The notes beneath the pieces were generated by a model that made no database searches, was not told where the DNA came from, and saw only the letters and a program-made list of their open reading frames with translations. A program made the position numbers and the translations under genes. This document shows positions 23,400 through 36,100 of a DNA stretch of 64,000 nt, one piece after another. Every line of letters starts with the position of its first letter. The stretch's first letter is position 1. The DNA comes from Triangularia verruculosa. Its lineage: Eukaryota > Ascomycota > Sordariomycetes > Sordariales > Podosporaceae. The DNA lies in contig MU863903.1 of assembly GCA_033296885.1 (NCBI GenBank), forward strand, positions 234,752-298,751, read 5' to 3'.

Positions 23400-26300
23400 A
23401 TGGCGAGTCTTAAGCGGTCAGTCGAGTCGGACCCTCTCGCGGCCAACATCTCGAATAAGATCTATGTGAGATCCACCAAGAGCGGCAAGGTCCAAAAAAT
23501 CGTCCGCGAGGTCTACCTCCGTCAAGACATCCCGTGTTCCTCCAAGCTCTGCCAGAGATGCTTCACTACCGCCCCGAGAGATGCTTCGGGCAAGCGTGAG
23601 TTCAAACCCATTTGCGCCGACCATCAGTCTCAATCTCATAAAACTAACTCTTTTGCTCAGTCATCCCATTCGTCTTGTCAGACTCACCAGCGGGGACAAA
23701 AGTCTTCCCTCAGGGTCACTACTTGGTACCAGACACCAACGCCTTCCTCACGGCCATGGACCTTTTTGAGCAGGAATCCGCCTTTTACGATGTCATCGTC
23801 CTGCAGATCGTCCTCGAGGAGCTCCGAAACAGGTCGTTGCCGCTGTACAACCGGCTCCTCAGCTTGACCAAGAGTGAGGACAAGAGGTTTTATGTCTTCT
23901 TCAACGAGTTCAGACTGGAGACTCATGTTCCACGACTGGACGGTGAGACCGTCAATGATCGGAATGATCGTGCAGTGAGGAAGGCAGTGGAGTGGTATGG
24001 CGAGCATTTGGCGCGGAGCAAGGGCAAGGGGAAGGATGTCCCTGCTATTGTCATGCTGAGCAATGATAGGGATAACCTGAAGAAGGCGAAGCAGGAGGGG
24101 GTTAATGCTTGCTCGTTGGCGGATTATGTCAAGACGTTGAAGGATGGTGAGAAGTTGCTGGATATGATCCCCGAAACGCAGGATTCAGACCAGATCAAGG
24201 AGAAGAGGCCGGGGGATAACCTTTATCCGGAGTACTTCAGCATGTCGAAGATGATGACGGGGGTGAAGAACAATTTGCTTCACCAGGGCATCTTCAATGT
24301 GTCGCCATACAACTATTTGGAGGGGTCTATTAGGGTACCGGCGTTCCCCAAGGCGCTGTTGATTCTGGGACGGGAGAATATCAACCGCGCTGTGGATGGT
24401 GATTTGGTTGTCGTGGAGGTGCTGCCGAAGGACCAGTGGAAGGAGCCGTCTACGCAGGTTATTGAGGAGGACGCCATCACGAAGAACGAGAACCCGGATG
24501 CGGAGGAGTCGGATGACTTTGTTTCAGAGAAGGAGCGCAAGGCGCTTCAGGAGGAGGTCAAGAGGACACAGAGCAAGACGACTGAGGGTCATGCTCAGCC
24601 GACGGCCAAGGTCGTCGGCGTGATCAAGAGGAACTGGCGTCAATATGTTGGCCATATCGATCAGTCTTCCGTCAGCCAGTCTGCGAACCAAGGGAAGAAA
24701 CAAGACAGTGTTTTCGTCATTCCTATGGACAAGAAGATTCCCAAGATCCGTCTTCGCACCAGACAGGTTTCCGAGCTTCTCGGAAAGCGCATCTTGGTCA
24801 CGATCGATGCTTGGGACCGCAGCTCCCGCCACCCATCAGGCCACTTTGTGCGTTCTCTCGGTGAATTAGAGACCAAGGCTGCCGAGACAGAGGCCCTGCT
24901 GCTGGAGTACGACGTTCAATACCGGCCCTTCCCCAAGACCGTCCTTGACTGCTTGCCCAAGGAAGGTCACGACTGGAAGGTACCACAAAACTTGGAGGAC
25001 CCGGGATGGAAAGACCGCCAGGATCTCAGAGATCTCTTGATCTGCAGTATTGATCCCATCGGGTGCCAAGATATCGACGACGCTCTTCATTCGCGGCCGC
25101 TGCCTAATGGTAACTTTGAGGTTGGTGTCCACATCGCCGATGTTTCACATTTCGTCAGGCCCGGCAACGCCATGGACGCCGAGGCGAGCATTCGTGGCAC
25201 CACAGTCTACCTGGTGGACAAGCGTATCGACATGCTTCCGATGCTGCTCGGCACCGACCTCTGCTCTCTTAAGCCCTACGTCGAGCGCTACGCTTTCTCC
25301 GTCATTTGGGAGATGACCCCCAGCGCCGACATCGTGGGCTCCCGCTTTACAAAGTCCGTCATTAAGTCACGTGAAGCCTTCAGCTACGAACAAGCGCAGT
25401 TGAGGGTAGACGACAGCTCCCAGCAAGACGAGCTCACCACCAACATCAGAATCCTCCTGGATCTCTCAAAGAAGCTCAAGCAGAAACGTCTCGACGCCGG
25501 CGCCTTGTCTCTCTCCTCCCCAGAAGTCAAGGTGCAAATGGAATCCGAAACCTCGGACCCCATCGACGTCAAGACCAAAGTCCACTTGGACACCATGTCC
25601 CTCGTCGAGGAATTCATGCTCCTCGCCAACACCTCGGTCGCCAGAAGGATACACGAAGCCTTCCCTCAAACCGCCATCCTCCGCCGCCACGGCGCGCCCC
25701 CAAAGACAAACTTTGACGACCTCGCCAACCAGCTCAAAGTCAAGCGCGGCCTCGACCTCAGCGTCGAATCCTCCCGCGCCCTGGCCGATAGCCTCGACCG
25801 CTGCGTGGACGAGAAGGAGCCCTTCTTCAACACGTTGGTCCGCATCATGGCGACCAGGTGCATGATGTCGGCCGAGTACTTTTGCTCCGGCACGCAGTCG
25901 TACCCCGAGTTCCGGCACTACGGCCTCGCGAGCGAGATCTACACGCACTTTACGTCGCCCATTCGCCGCTACGCCGACCTCATGGCCCACCGCCAGCTCG
26001 CCGCGGCGATCGAGTACGAGGCCGTCCACCCGAGCACGCGCTCCCGCGGGAAGCTGGAGGCCGTGTGCAAGAACATCAACGTCCGCCACCGCAACGCGCA
26101 GCTGGCGGGGAGGGCGAGCATAGCGTATTATGTGGGCCAGGCGCTGCGCGGCAAGGCGACGGAGGAGGACGGGTTCGTCATGAAGATTTTTAGTAATGGG
26201 TTCGTGGTGCTGGTGCCCAAGTTTGGGATTGAAAGTCTGATTAGGCTGAGGGATTTGGCTGAGACGGAGCCGCAGGCCGAGTTTGATGCTGAGAATTACG

Positions 26301-26431
26301 TGCTGACTACGGGTGGGAGTAGGGAGCTGAGGGTGGAGCTGTTCCAGAAGGTGAGGGTCCGGGTGACGGATCAGAAGGATGAGACGACGGGGAAGAGGGG
26401 GGTGAAGATGGAGTTGGTGAGGACTTATTAG
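23400..26431 (+). CDS. DIS3: Exosome complex exonuclease/endonuclease DIS3 (RRP44)
   Basis: Two exons (23400-23595, 23661-26431; 65-base intron with ACTAAC branch site) give 988 residues, close to the roughly 1000 of yeast Rrp44. Order of domains: an N-terminal Cys motif (CSSKLCQRC, about residues 47-55), a PIN endonuclease domain whose first acidic residue is Asp90 in VPDTNAF, two cold-shock RNA-binding domains, the RNB 3'-5' exonuclease core, and a C-terminal S1 domain. The catalytic Asp cluster is intact: Asp530, 536, 538 and 539 in SIDPIGCQDIDDALH. The later RNB signature FTSPIRRYADLMAHR is also present. DIS3 is the processive nuclease of the RNA exosome, degrading and trimming rRNA precursors, snoRNAs, mRNAs and defective tRNAs in nucleus and cytoplasm. 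The start ATG is in the first exon (MASLKRSVES), which also supplies the Cys motif, so the long second-exon frame alone would be N-truncated. It converges on the NUG1-type gene with only 312 bases between stop codons. Confidence 0.96.
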
Positions 26432-26743
26432 GAGGGAGTAAAATGAGCGAGCTGGAGGAGATAGTGGGAAGAAAAAATGAAGAGTTTACATGTACACATT
26501 GAAACATTGAGAACGAACGACAGTCACCAACTATGTTACGGCTTTTTGATTCGGATATTCATATCTTTGATCATGCTAAACAAGAGCAGGACATAAGGCC
26601 ACAAATACATACACCCATCTTCATCTCGTATGAACCCTTTTAGTTTCTCTTGACGCCAAAACGCCTTGTGCCACACACAATGATTCATGTAGAGAAAAGC
26701 AACCGCCCCCGCAAAAAGGAAAAAACAAAGAAAAAAAAGGTAT
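26432..26743. other. Short convergent spacer between DIS3 and the NUG1-type gene
   Basis: The 312 bases between two stop codons must contain both 3' UTRs, which may overlap as antisense RNA. A TTTGATCATG segment and A-rich stretches are present; I could not fix polyadenylation sites. Confidence 0.6.
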
Positions 26744-28478
26744 CTACTGCATCTCAACCTCATTATCCCCCTCCTCCCCCTGCTCGCCCGCACCAGCCTC
26801 CATACTAGCCCACAGCCCCTCCAAGTTAAACTCCTGCGCCCACTCTGTCACAATCTTCTTCTGATCAGCCATCACCTCCTCATTCGCAATCTTCGCCGGA
26901 CCCTTCGCCGAAGGAGCAGGGGCGCCAGTCTGGACAGCAGCCGGCACGGCCGACCAGCCCTGGATTCTCCCGTCTCTCCAGTCTGTCACCACCGTCATGG
27001 CAGCAGCCTGGATGTTGGGCACACCGCCCCTGCCGAGACGTCCTCTCTTCCTCGCGACCTGGACGAGAAAGTCGGTTGTGGAGTCTCCGCTCTCGGTGTT
27101 GATAAGGAGAGGGGGGAGGTCGTAGAGCTGGATCATCTTCTCGAGGAGCTCTGGTTGAGCCGAAAGGCGCTTGAGGAGAAGGGTGACGGCGGGTACTGGG
27201 TCATCGATTTGCTTCGGTGGGACGGCGTTGAGGAGGACGAGGTGGGCATGGGCCTCGGTTGGGTTCTTGGGGGTGAAGCTGGAGATGGAGCCGGTGGAGG
27301 GGAAGACGATACCGGGAGAGTCGAGGAGGGTGAGTCTCTGGTCGATCTTGACGGCGCGGATCGAGGTGGTGACACCGGCCTCGGCACCAGCTGGGCAAGG
27401 AGCGCGGTTGTTGCGACCACCGAGGCGGGAAAGGAGGGCGTTGATAACACTGGACTTTCCGACGTTGGGGTAACCGATGACGCCGACGGAGATGGCGCGC
27501 TTGAGGTTGCGCGAGGCGGCATAAGACTTGAGAGCCTTGAAGAGAGCGGACGAAGTGCTCTGGATGGTTATGTCGCGGTGGTTGAAGACATGAGCATTGG
27601 GCGCAGGGTTCGAGGCGCGCAGGGGAAGGGTAGGGAAGAAGCGACGGAGATGGGCGAGCCAAGCGCGGAGGACCGGTGGAGGGATCAGGTCGACCTTGTT
27701 GAGAATGAAGATCAGGCGCTTTCCGCCGCTAGCGGCAGCCATCACAGCCTTCTCAACATCGCGAGAGCGGGTGCCTTCGGGATCGCGAGCATCGAGAACG
27801 TAGAGAACGACGTCGGCTTGGTCAACGACCTGCTTGAAGACCTTGTCGAAAGCCTTGCGAGACGAAGCGCCGCCTGGGACCTCGATCGCTCCGGACTCCC
27901 CATCATCGGAAGAATCATCCTCGCCATTGTCCATCTCGTCGTCGTCGCCACTTTCCAGCTCCTTGTCGTACTGCTCGGCCGCTTTCCTGGCGCTGCGAAT
28001 GAGAGCCGCAAGAGGGTTCGAGTCGTCGCCACCCTCGCTGTCGTCATCGTCCTCATCCACCATCATGGAATCCTCCTCCACTCCCTCAAACTCCTCATCG
28101 TCTTCCATGCGATCCTCATCTTTGTCGCCTTCAGAAGCAGCAGCCTTGGCCGCCTTGAGCATCTCTTTCCTGCGCTTCTGTTCTTCAGCCTTTCTGATGC
28201 GATCCTCCTCGATCTGGTTCAGCAGCTTCTCCTTGTAAGGGAACAAGTTGGGAATGCCAGGGTCCTTCTTGAGCTTGCTCGTCCATTGTGGGTTCTTCTT
28301 GGCTTCCTTCTTCGCCTTGCGCTGCTTCGCGGCCGAGGCCTTCTGGATCTTGTGCCTCAAGCGAACGGGGGTGCGCTTGGATTTTGGCTCTGCGATTTTG
28401 ATGTGGTTAGAACGGGTCAATTGAAGAGAGAGAGAAGAAGAGGCGCATACTTTTCGGCTTTGTAATCGATCCGGCCAT
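26744..28478 (-). CDS. NUG1: Nucleolar GTP-binding protein of 60S ribosome assembly, NUG1/GNL3 type
   Basis: Two exons on the minus strand (28478-28451, 28389-26744; 61-base intron) give 557 residues. The 28-base first exon encodes only MAGSITKPK plus one base; the splice creates a Lys codon and leads into PKSKRTPVRLRHK. A basic coiled N-terminus containing KKDPGIPNLFPYK, the NUG1 hallmark, is followed by an acidic linker (about 100-180). The GTPase domain is circularly permuted: G4 NKVD (about 240-243) comes before G1 GYPNVGKSS (315-323), G2 GVTTS and G3 DSPG (366-369). This order defines the YlqF/YawG GTPases. Family members help assemble and export pre-60S particles in the nucleolus. Without the tiny first exon the frame has no good ATG. 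A 436-codon frame on the opposite strand is a shadow. Confidence 0.93.
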
Positions 28479-29350
28479 TTTAACTGATTTATCTGTATGA
28501 TCAAAATGGCTTCGATCGTCTGTTCGCTTGGCTGGGAATGGGTCGCAAAGCAGCAGGGCGATGGTAAAAGTTCAAAAAAATATGGTGGAGCGCCGTTCCT
28601 GCCGCCTCTCACCGCCTGCGATAAGAGTAGGTGAAGTTGTTATCGTGCTTATCAGGCCCACCGCCCCTCACTGCACCAATGCCATGGTGGGGTGAACATC
28701 TCGTCAAATTCCCGTCTTCAGTTGAACATGTTCAAATCTTCCTTTTCACGATTTCACTGGACTGATTTCCAGGCCATGACATCAGGTGACACCGGGTATT
28801 TTCCAAGCATCTTACAGCATGAATTCTTCTCGGGACGTATGAGCTGGCATATGAGTACGATAGACACAAGCAAATCCATGTCCTCTCTGCATCTCTTTGC
28901 AACCATCATGGCCTCACTTCCAGCACTGCACTGCATCTGCCGCTGAACAGACATCTCAGGGTCACCCAGCCACTGGAGAGCAAAGCGGAGATGCCAATTA
29001 GGTCACTTCCCAGAAGATTGGGGCCCAACAGCGTTGAACCTCACCGCTGGAGGGAAAAAAGTGGAATCGCATATTTCCTCTTTGGGATACTCCGACACCT
29101 CTTGCCGACCCGCCACGACGACGCCATAGTGGATTTGATTTGTTTTGGTTCCCATGTCAAACTCTTGGAAATACATATTATCTTCTGTTCCTTTCTTCGC
29201 TCCTTTAACCTGATCAAGTGAATTTGCTCTCTCCCAAGAAGATCATCCTTAGAATCCTCACCACAGAAGTTACCTCGGGTTCTCACTCACAGTCTTATCA
29301 CCACCTAAGATACCACACCCCCCCCCACCCCCCCCCCCCCAATTGTCACA
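28479..29350. promoter_or_regulatory. Divergent upstream region shared by the NUG1-type and GPP-type genes
   Basis: This 872-base region separates two start codons that point away from each other. GCGATAAGAG at about 28618 is a GATA-type site. Right before the phosphatase start are two C tracts (29318-29326 and 29328-29340). No gene was seen inside. Confidence 0.5.
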
Positions 29351-30142
29351 ATGGGCAGCATAGACACCACCGGATACAGCTTTACAGCCGGCCCCGAAAC
29401 CGTCTCCTTTGACAGTTTCCTCTTCGACATGGACGGCACAATCATCGACTCCACCGCCGCCGTAGAAAGGCACTGGGAAGGGTAAGCCACCCCTCTGTCC
29501 CCCCTACCTCACCCTAAACTAACAACCCCCTCCAGAATCGGCAGCGACATTGGCGTCTCCCCCGAAATCATCCTCCAAACCTCACACGGCCGCCGCACAA
29601 TCGACATGCTCAGAATCCTCGCCCCGGAAAAAGCAACCTGGGAATACGTCCAATCCCGCGAGGCCCTCCTCCCCAAACTCTACGGCTCCTCTGCCGTCGA
29701 GATCCCCGGCGCCCGCTCCCTCCTCACCTCACTCATCTCCCTCTCCGCCCCCTGGACCATCGTCACCAGCGGCACCATCCCCCTCGTCACCGGCTGGTTG
29801 AATGTCCTTGGTCTCCCGGTGCCCGAGCACATCGTCACTGCCGAGTCTGTCCAGAACGGCAAGCCAGATCCTGCCTGCTATCTCCTAGGAAGGGAGAACC
29901 TTGGTGAACCGGCAGGGCAAGGGAGGGAGGTTTTGGTGTTGGAGGATGCGCCGGCCGGGATTAAGGCTGGGAAGGCGGCGGGGTGCAAGGTTATTGGGCT
30001 GGTGACGTCGCATAGTGTTGAGGAGGTTTTGGCCGCGGGGCCGGATTGGGTGGTGAAGGACTTGACGCAGGTGAAGGTTGTGAGGAGGGAGGGTGATGGG
30101 AGGGCTGTGCTTGAGATTGGGGGGTTGTTGGTGAGGAATTAG
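29351..30142 (+). CDS. HAD-superfamily sugar/polyol phosphatase, GPP1/DOG1 type
   Basis: Two exons (29351-29481, 29536-30142; 54-base intron with CTAAAC branch region) give 245 residues, the usual size of yeast Gpp1/Dog1. HAD motifs are all present: nucleophile motif FDMDGT (Asp26 and Asp28), SHGRRT in the cap, motif II VTSGT, the Lys motif NGKPDP, and motif III/IV LEDAPAG. The pattern matches glycerol-3-phosphatase (GPP) and 2-deoxyglucose-6-phosphatase (DOG), which remove phosphate from small sugar or polyol phosphates in the cytosol. Sequence inspection cannot separate the two specificities. If it is a GPP it would make glycerol, the osmolyte controlled by the HOG pathway whose MAPKKK lies 14 kb away; that link is inference. 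The protein has no signal peptide. The AT-poor leader ends in long C runs only ten bases before the start codon. Confidence 0.9.
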
Positions 30143-33100
30143 ATTGGGAATGGTACTTGGCATAGAGGCGTCTGGAGGGTTGGGTGGGGGGTTGATAGAA
30201 GGTTTTATATACCATTTATTTGTGTGTTGCTGATACGGAACGCGGCACGGTCAATAGAGGAACACTGACTTCATTGTCTTTATACTAATTCTGGCCTTTG
30301 AACCTTCGGATGTTGGTGGTCAGGATGGATGAGCTTGATGCATAGTTGAAACCCACATTAAATATGGCGAGTTTTGCCTACTGCTGGCGCTGGGCAGAAC
30401 GAGACGACATCGGCGAAAATATGGCACAGTTTTCCATTACTATAAGAACCTGGCTATTGAGATATGTGAAAGGGATCAGAGTCATAGGTTCAACATCATC
30501 AAATGATGCAAAGAGAGGATGCTGGGTGGATCAGTATAAATATCAAAAAGAAGTATCCCCCAGGTTTCGAACTGTAAGCGAAGGGAAGTATTGATTGCTC
30601 ACCTTCCAAATGTGTAAACTTGTTAGTTTGACAATGTTCGCTACTTCGCTGGGAAGGAAGGCCGGAGCAGTGGTATATAAGGGCAGGTGTCGACTTGCTC
30701 TGGCCGGTTGCTCCTTCCGTTGACTTCTGGACAACAACACCTGCAGACTCAGGATGTCTAAAACACCGCAGTAGACAACTCACAAGTATCATCGGCCCTC
30801 CCATCAAGCGTGTTGCCATGAGACACATAACACAGCTACATGGGTAGTGAACTCAGGGTACAGTCAGTGCTGTTAATACAGTCCATTTGGACGGTCAAGG
30901 GGCTCTAGAAGCAGGCTGGCAAGCTTTACAAGAGTGAGAATAGGGCTTGAAATATAGCGTGTAGCTTCACAGATGATTAGTAGGAGAGTTAAAGGCCGCA
31001 ATGACTAAGGCATGGACAATTACTCTACAACTGATAACAGCTTTCGGTCTAGCATATATCTTCTCCCAGAGATGGAGTGTTCTATAACAGCAGTCTCTAA
31101 CCCCTCTACTAAATCCAGCCGTTTACCTACTTGGTCGTGGGATCAGCGGTAACCTGTTCTACAACAGAACAAACAACTCTCCCAGTCAACATGAACTCAG
31201 ACCCTGAGTCTGTTTTGGCTGCATGCTCATGGGTATACTTACACGTGAGCAATACATGCATGCCGAACAAAAGCCTCGCTGATCCAAGCCCTGACGTTGA
31301 TGATGGCGGCCACATGGACGTCGACGTCAACATCATCTCCCACTAGGCGGATTTCAGATCAACAAAAGCATACCCAAAAAACATAACAAGCAGTGATGAA
31401 GGTGGCTGCCACCAGCGTCAACTCTTTGACCTCACCGACGATCCAGATCAACATGTACACTATGTACGTCTTGCTCACCCATGAGCCTCTCCCACACCTT
31501 GCCTCACCATACTTTCCCCAGAAGCAACAAACGAACTGCTGTTCCCCCTTCCACCCTCGAAAATTCCTCACCGTTACTCACCGAAAACATGTCTCGGCTA
31601 ACCCAAACACCCACATGATACCCCATCATCTTCTCTTTTTCTTTCCCGTGCTCTCTCCTTCCCCATCATGTCTCGGCTCAGCTCTCTCTCCCCAAGTGAG
31701 CTAACTTTAGCATCTTTTCCCGTCACCATCCACACCCACATCACGAACCAGTGAAATGTACCCGTTTTGCCACCTCGGAAAAAAAAAACGGGAAACAACA
31801 ACAAGTGTGACAGCTCGATAGCTCGAATAGCGAAAGAGCCGTGTGAACGAAGAAGAAGAAAAAAATCTGACGATAAAACAACGTCACCCGAAAAGTCTAG
31901 AAGCCTGATCGGCATACCTATGTGCCCCCTTCACGGCTCTAAAAGTTCCCCCCGTGGCACTAAAACACACACCTTCAACTGCGCAGGAACTTCCTCCAGC
32001 CGAAGCCGAGTGCACTCCAGCCCAGTCGAGGCCACCCCCCCCCCCCCCCGCCCCAAGACCCAGCCGAAGTAAACCGTGTTCCGGCAAGTGTCTTGCGGCG
32101 TCCCCGGTTCGCCTCGCGCTGATCATCACCCTCTTTTCAACACCCCGTCGCACTTTGCTGCAGAACACACCACCACCACGCGAGGGGAAGCTAACAAGCA
32201 GGCAAAAATACGCGGGCGTGGGAGGAAGCGGAGAGAGGGGGGAGGGGGGGAATGAAAGGAAAGGGCATAGATGCGGGGGAGAAGAACACAAGAATCCCAC
32301 CTCCCTTGTGCCCTTTGGGTTAAGAGATTCCTGCCCTGGCACATCACCATCATCATCGCCCTAACCCCGAGTTATCGGCATGTATGTATACACTTTGTAT
32401 ACTTCTAGCCTTGTTTTGTTCGCAGTATGTAAAAAAAAACCTCCGATCTACAGAGCCCCTTGACAACTGGTGAGGTATGTGAGGAACAATACAATACTGT
32501 TTGTTTCCCCCTCACGATGACCCTCAGGGAGGCCAAACAGCAAAGTGGACAATAACACACCTCCATCTCCCTTGCCGCCCGTCGCCATCCTCCCTCTGAC
32601 CTTCCAACACACACGCATAAACCTCCTTCAGCAGAGGAAGAAAGAAGAACGAAGGTGAAATGAAATATGCGGTGCGGCAGGTACGTTCACACAACTGCAA
32701 CGCAGTCAGGCGGCAATGAGCGGCGGCCACCACACACACCCCTCCCCACCCAAATCCTCTTTTGCACACTCGCAAAGCGACACGCGCTGACCTCATGGTT
32801 AGAAATCTTGGGGAAACCAAAAGAGGTGTGTGAGCTATCATGGACATTGACAGGGGTTCAACCCGTGCGAGAAGGCCGGCGCGCGCGCCAATGTGTGTAA
32901 GATGCGGGATGATCATTCTTCTTTTCTGCGTCTCGCCAGGGGGTAGTGGAAATTGAAAAAACGAGATGTCATTCTGTCCCGTGGCGGCGGCTGCGGCGAT
33001 AACCGACTGATACCTTGCTCATTCACGCAAGAAAATCGCGTCGCGTTGTCAGGTGTGAGAGATATCTCCTTCAGCTCTGAATCCGGACCCGGCAACATTG

Positions 33101-36100
33101 CTGAAAGAAAAGGGGGGGAGGTAGTGGTGGTGGTTCCTCATCAGAGTTACGGAAGCCGAATCTCGGGTACAGAGTTCTGATAGGGAACAACTGTGCGACG
33201 CAGTGACGAAAGGGAGCGGAATATGCTGCGGCCGCTTGCATGACGGCGGCGAGCAGTTGGGAGCCCCCCCCCCGGTCCTGACAGCGAAAATTAGTCCGAC
33301 TCTGTGATCTCACTGTTGTGTAAACATCTGCCTTCTCTTTTAAATTGGTCGGCGATTTGCGTAACGTAGACAACACCCGTTCCTGCATACCCGTCGAGAG
33401 ATTCGTCTGAAGATATCTCAAATCTTTCGTTCATTGAAAACAGATCCACAGCCTCAAACCGTTGAGGTGCACAGCATATACGCTGGAAAAGCGACGACGA
33501 CTTTCTAGCAAAAAGAAACTCTGATGAGTGGATAGGCTGAGGCGTGGCGCTCCCTGGACAAACCGGTAAGGGAAACGTCCGACAAGCGCCCCTTTTTCCC
33601 CTGCAGGAAGAAGCATTTTGGTTTTGGTTTTCCGACGTGAGACTCGTTCGCTGCAGGAACAAGAGACAGGATCGGCCATCACGCATTCTTCTGTGTTGCT
33701 GGTCGCTGGCTTGCTGTCTGCAATGCGCGTCTGCAGTCAATTTATCAGTCCATGCAGTCCATGCGGCTCAAAATCACAGAATTAGAAACTGTGAAGCCGT
33801 AAATGAATCTTTAAATTTGCTTTCCCCCACGTTGCATCTCCTCCGCTTCGGTTCCAGCCATCATTCAGCGGGGTGGTGCTTCCCAACAGTGATTCGTTTA
33901 TTACCTCGACGGGATCCAGGGAGCTCCCGTTGCCGAAGAGACGATCGACGACCGATCTTTAATAACTTTGATCGCCAGTCAGCTTTCCCGCCAAAAGCTT
34001 GTCTTGATCAATGGCAGCGACGACGACCATGATATTACTTGTCTCGAAGAAGATGACAATGATGGTACGGCAACGATATCCGAAGTAGAAGTGCTAGAAT
34101 TCCCGTGTGCTCGCACCAGGCAGAACGGTGTGGTCAGTCGGTAAACACTGTGCTGCTCAAAGATGCAGGGATTTTGGCTGTGGCAGGAAACCAGATGTAC
34201 CCCAAAGTACCTTTTCGTCATGTTATCCAACAGGGAGCTTTCGACAAGGCTCCCCTCCATACACACGTGGCCGCCCGGGCCAGCAAATGATCTGTAATCT
34301 CCTGTCCCCTGGAACGTGCTTCATCAGGGCGTCAACAGCGGAGGCGGTGGACGCCTGGTACAGGAACCGTGTTGGGTGAGCACCAGAACGTGTTGTTATG
34401 GTCCAATGTTTAACCGTTCGTTGCGAACGCCAGAGGAAGCGATACGCCATGAGTTTATCTTTCCATTCTCTGCCGCGGGGGCCTGGATGAGCGACCACTG
34501 GCGAAGAACGGCAGGTTACGAGCTGATTTCCTGCTTCAGCAAAATCCCATCCGCGGCAGGGTTACACTCGGGCTCCGTCGTGTCCTCCCCATCTTCCAGC
34601 TCTCCGCCCCGCGGCTCCAAAGCCGGATCAGAGGCTTCGATAAGGTGAAGGAATATCCACTTTTGGCCGCCCGAAAATTGTTAGCCCGCTGTCAAGCTTG
34701 CCGGTCTCGGTCATGTTCAAACCCGAGAGTGTGTCCCGAACTGTTGATGATCCCCAACTGCCCAACTGTTTGACACTGTCAGACTGTCATCTTGGCCGCT
34801 TGCATTAGCTTCAACATCGTCAGCGAACTGCCGGTGCCCACTGTCCTCGAACAATCGTTGCCGTGTTTGTGGCATCAGTGCAGGTGAGGACACGATCATT
34901 GTCATGTAGGCTGTACAGCACCGTAGCACATAGATCCCACCCATTGCGTACGCGAACCAATGAGCGAGGCTGACTTGGGAGTTTGACGCAATGCTACTCA
35001 TCAGTTGTTTCTCGAATTTTGATTCTGTGTGTCAGCAAGATACGTGCGGAATCGGCAGGCATACGGGAACGAAAAGATACTGTCGACAAAGCTGAAATTC
35101 GTGGAGAAAGTTCCTTTGAGTTTGATAGATCGAAACGATAAGCCTATGGACGAGCTGACAGCTCCCAGAGTAAGTTCGCGCTCTTACTTGAGACATTGGC
35201 CTTTGCTCGCGTGATGACATCGACTGAGCTGCTGGTGTTGATTCGATCGCTTGTTGTCAATTCTCTTCTGTTTCTTCTGCTCGCCTGGAGGTTTGACGAA
35301 AATGCCGCCTCGAAGCCCGCCAGCCGTGTGGCATCACGGGCCCACTGGGGTAGCCTCTTGAGGGACAGCCGATGTGACTGTCGACTTGTCCTATATTGCA
35401 CATCTTAAGAAAATCGCGGATGGAGAGCTTGGGACTGAGCGCCAGCAATTTCGTACTCAGCTGCTGAGACCCATCAGCCAAAGAGGATGTCGCGTTCAAG
35501 CCACAAGATGCAGAGCGGGATGCACCCGAGCCAGCTTCTCTGCTCTCCGGTGTGCTTTATTGCGCCAACCGAATCTGCAGCTTCTCTCCAACAGCAGCAG
35601 CGGCCACTACTTCGGCGTCTTATCAAGTGCCGGGCGGTTGGTTTGGTGTGCGGCAGGCAGAAAGAGCAGAATTGCCTCATGGTTACTGAATTCTGTTGAG
35701 GTAGCGTGAATGTAAGTCGAGGATTTTGGGATGGTGATTGTCCAACCGAAGAGTGCCCCCACTCCAGAGTGCGACAGAACGGGCGCCATAAATAGAAATG
35801 TGCATGTAGCAGTACGTTTCCTGAATTCGGACTGTAGCGTAGCGTTGAAGATGTGGTGTCACGGTGCGGCGCGGCGCCCTCGACTTCTGTGCAACCACAG
35901 CACTTTCGTCGTCCGAATCTCCGTCAGACTCATCAGTTAACTCTGGATGGGCATTTAGGTAGCTGCAAGTGATGCTCGGGCACTAGTTGCCGTGCCCGTC
36001 CAACTTGACCACCTTGAAGGAAGCGCGGGCGGGCGGTATCTGTGCCTCTTGAACCCGTCAGAACAGGTCGGTGAGCTTCACCATCTGCATCACAGGATGC

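Noticed and set aside
27155..28465. 436-codon + strand frame opposite the NUG1-type gene
   Set aside because: It is an antisense shadow of a GC-rich coding exon with intact GTPase motifs on the minus strand; its own translation is low-complexity Asp/Gly/Leu/Val sequence with no domain.
32853..32866. GGTTCAACCC, B-box-like
   Set aside because: No A box at a suitable distance and the flanks do not form a T-arm or acceptor stem, so no tRNA.
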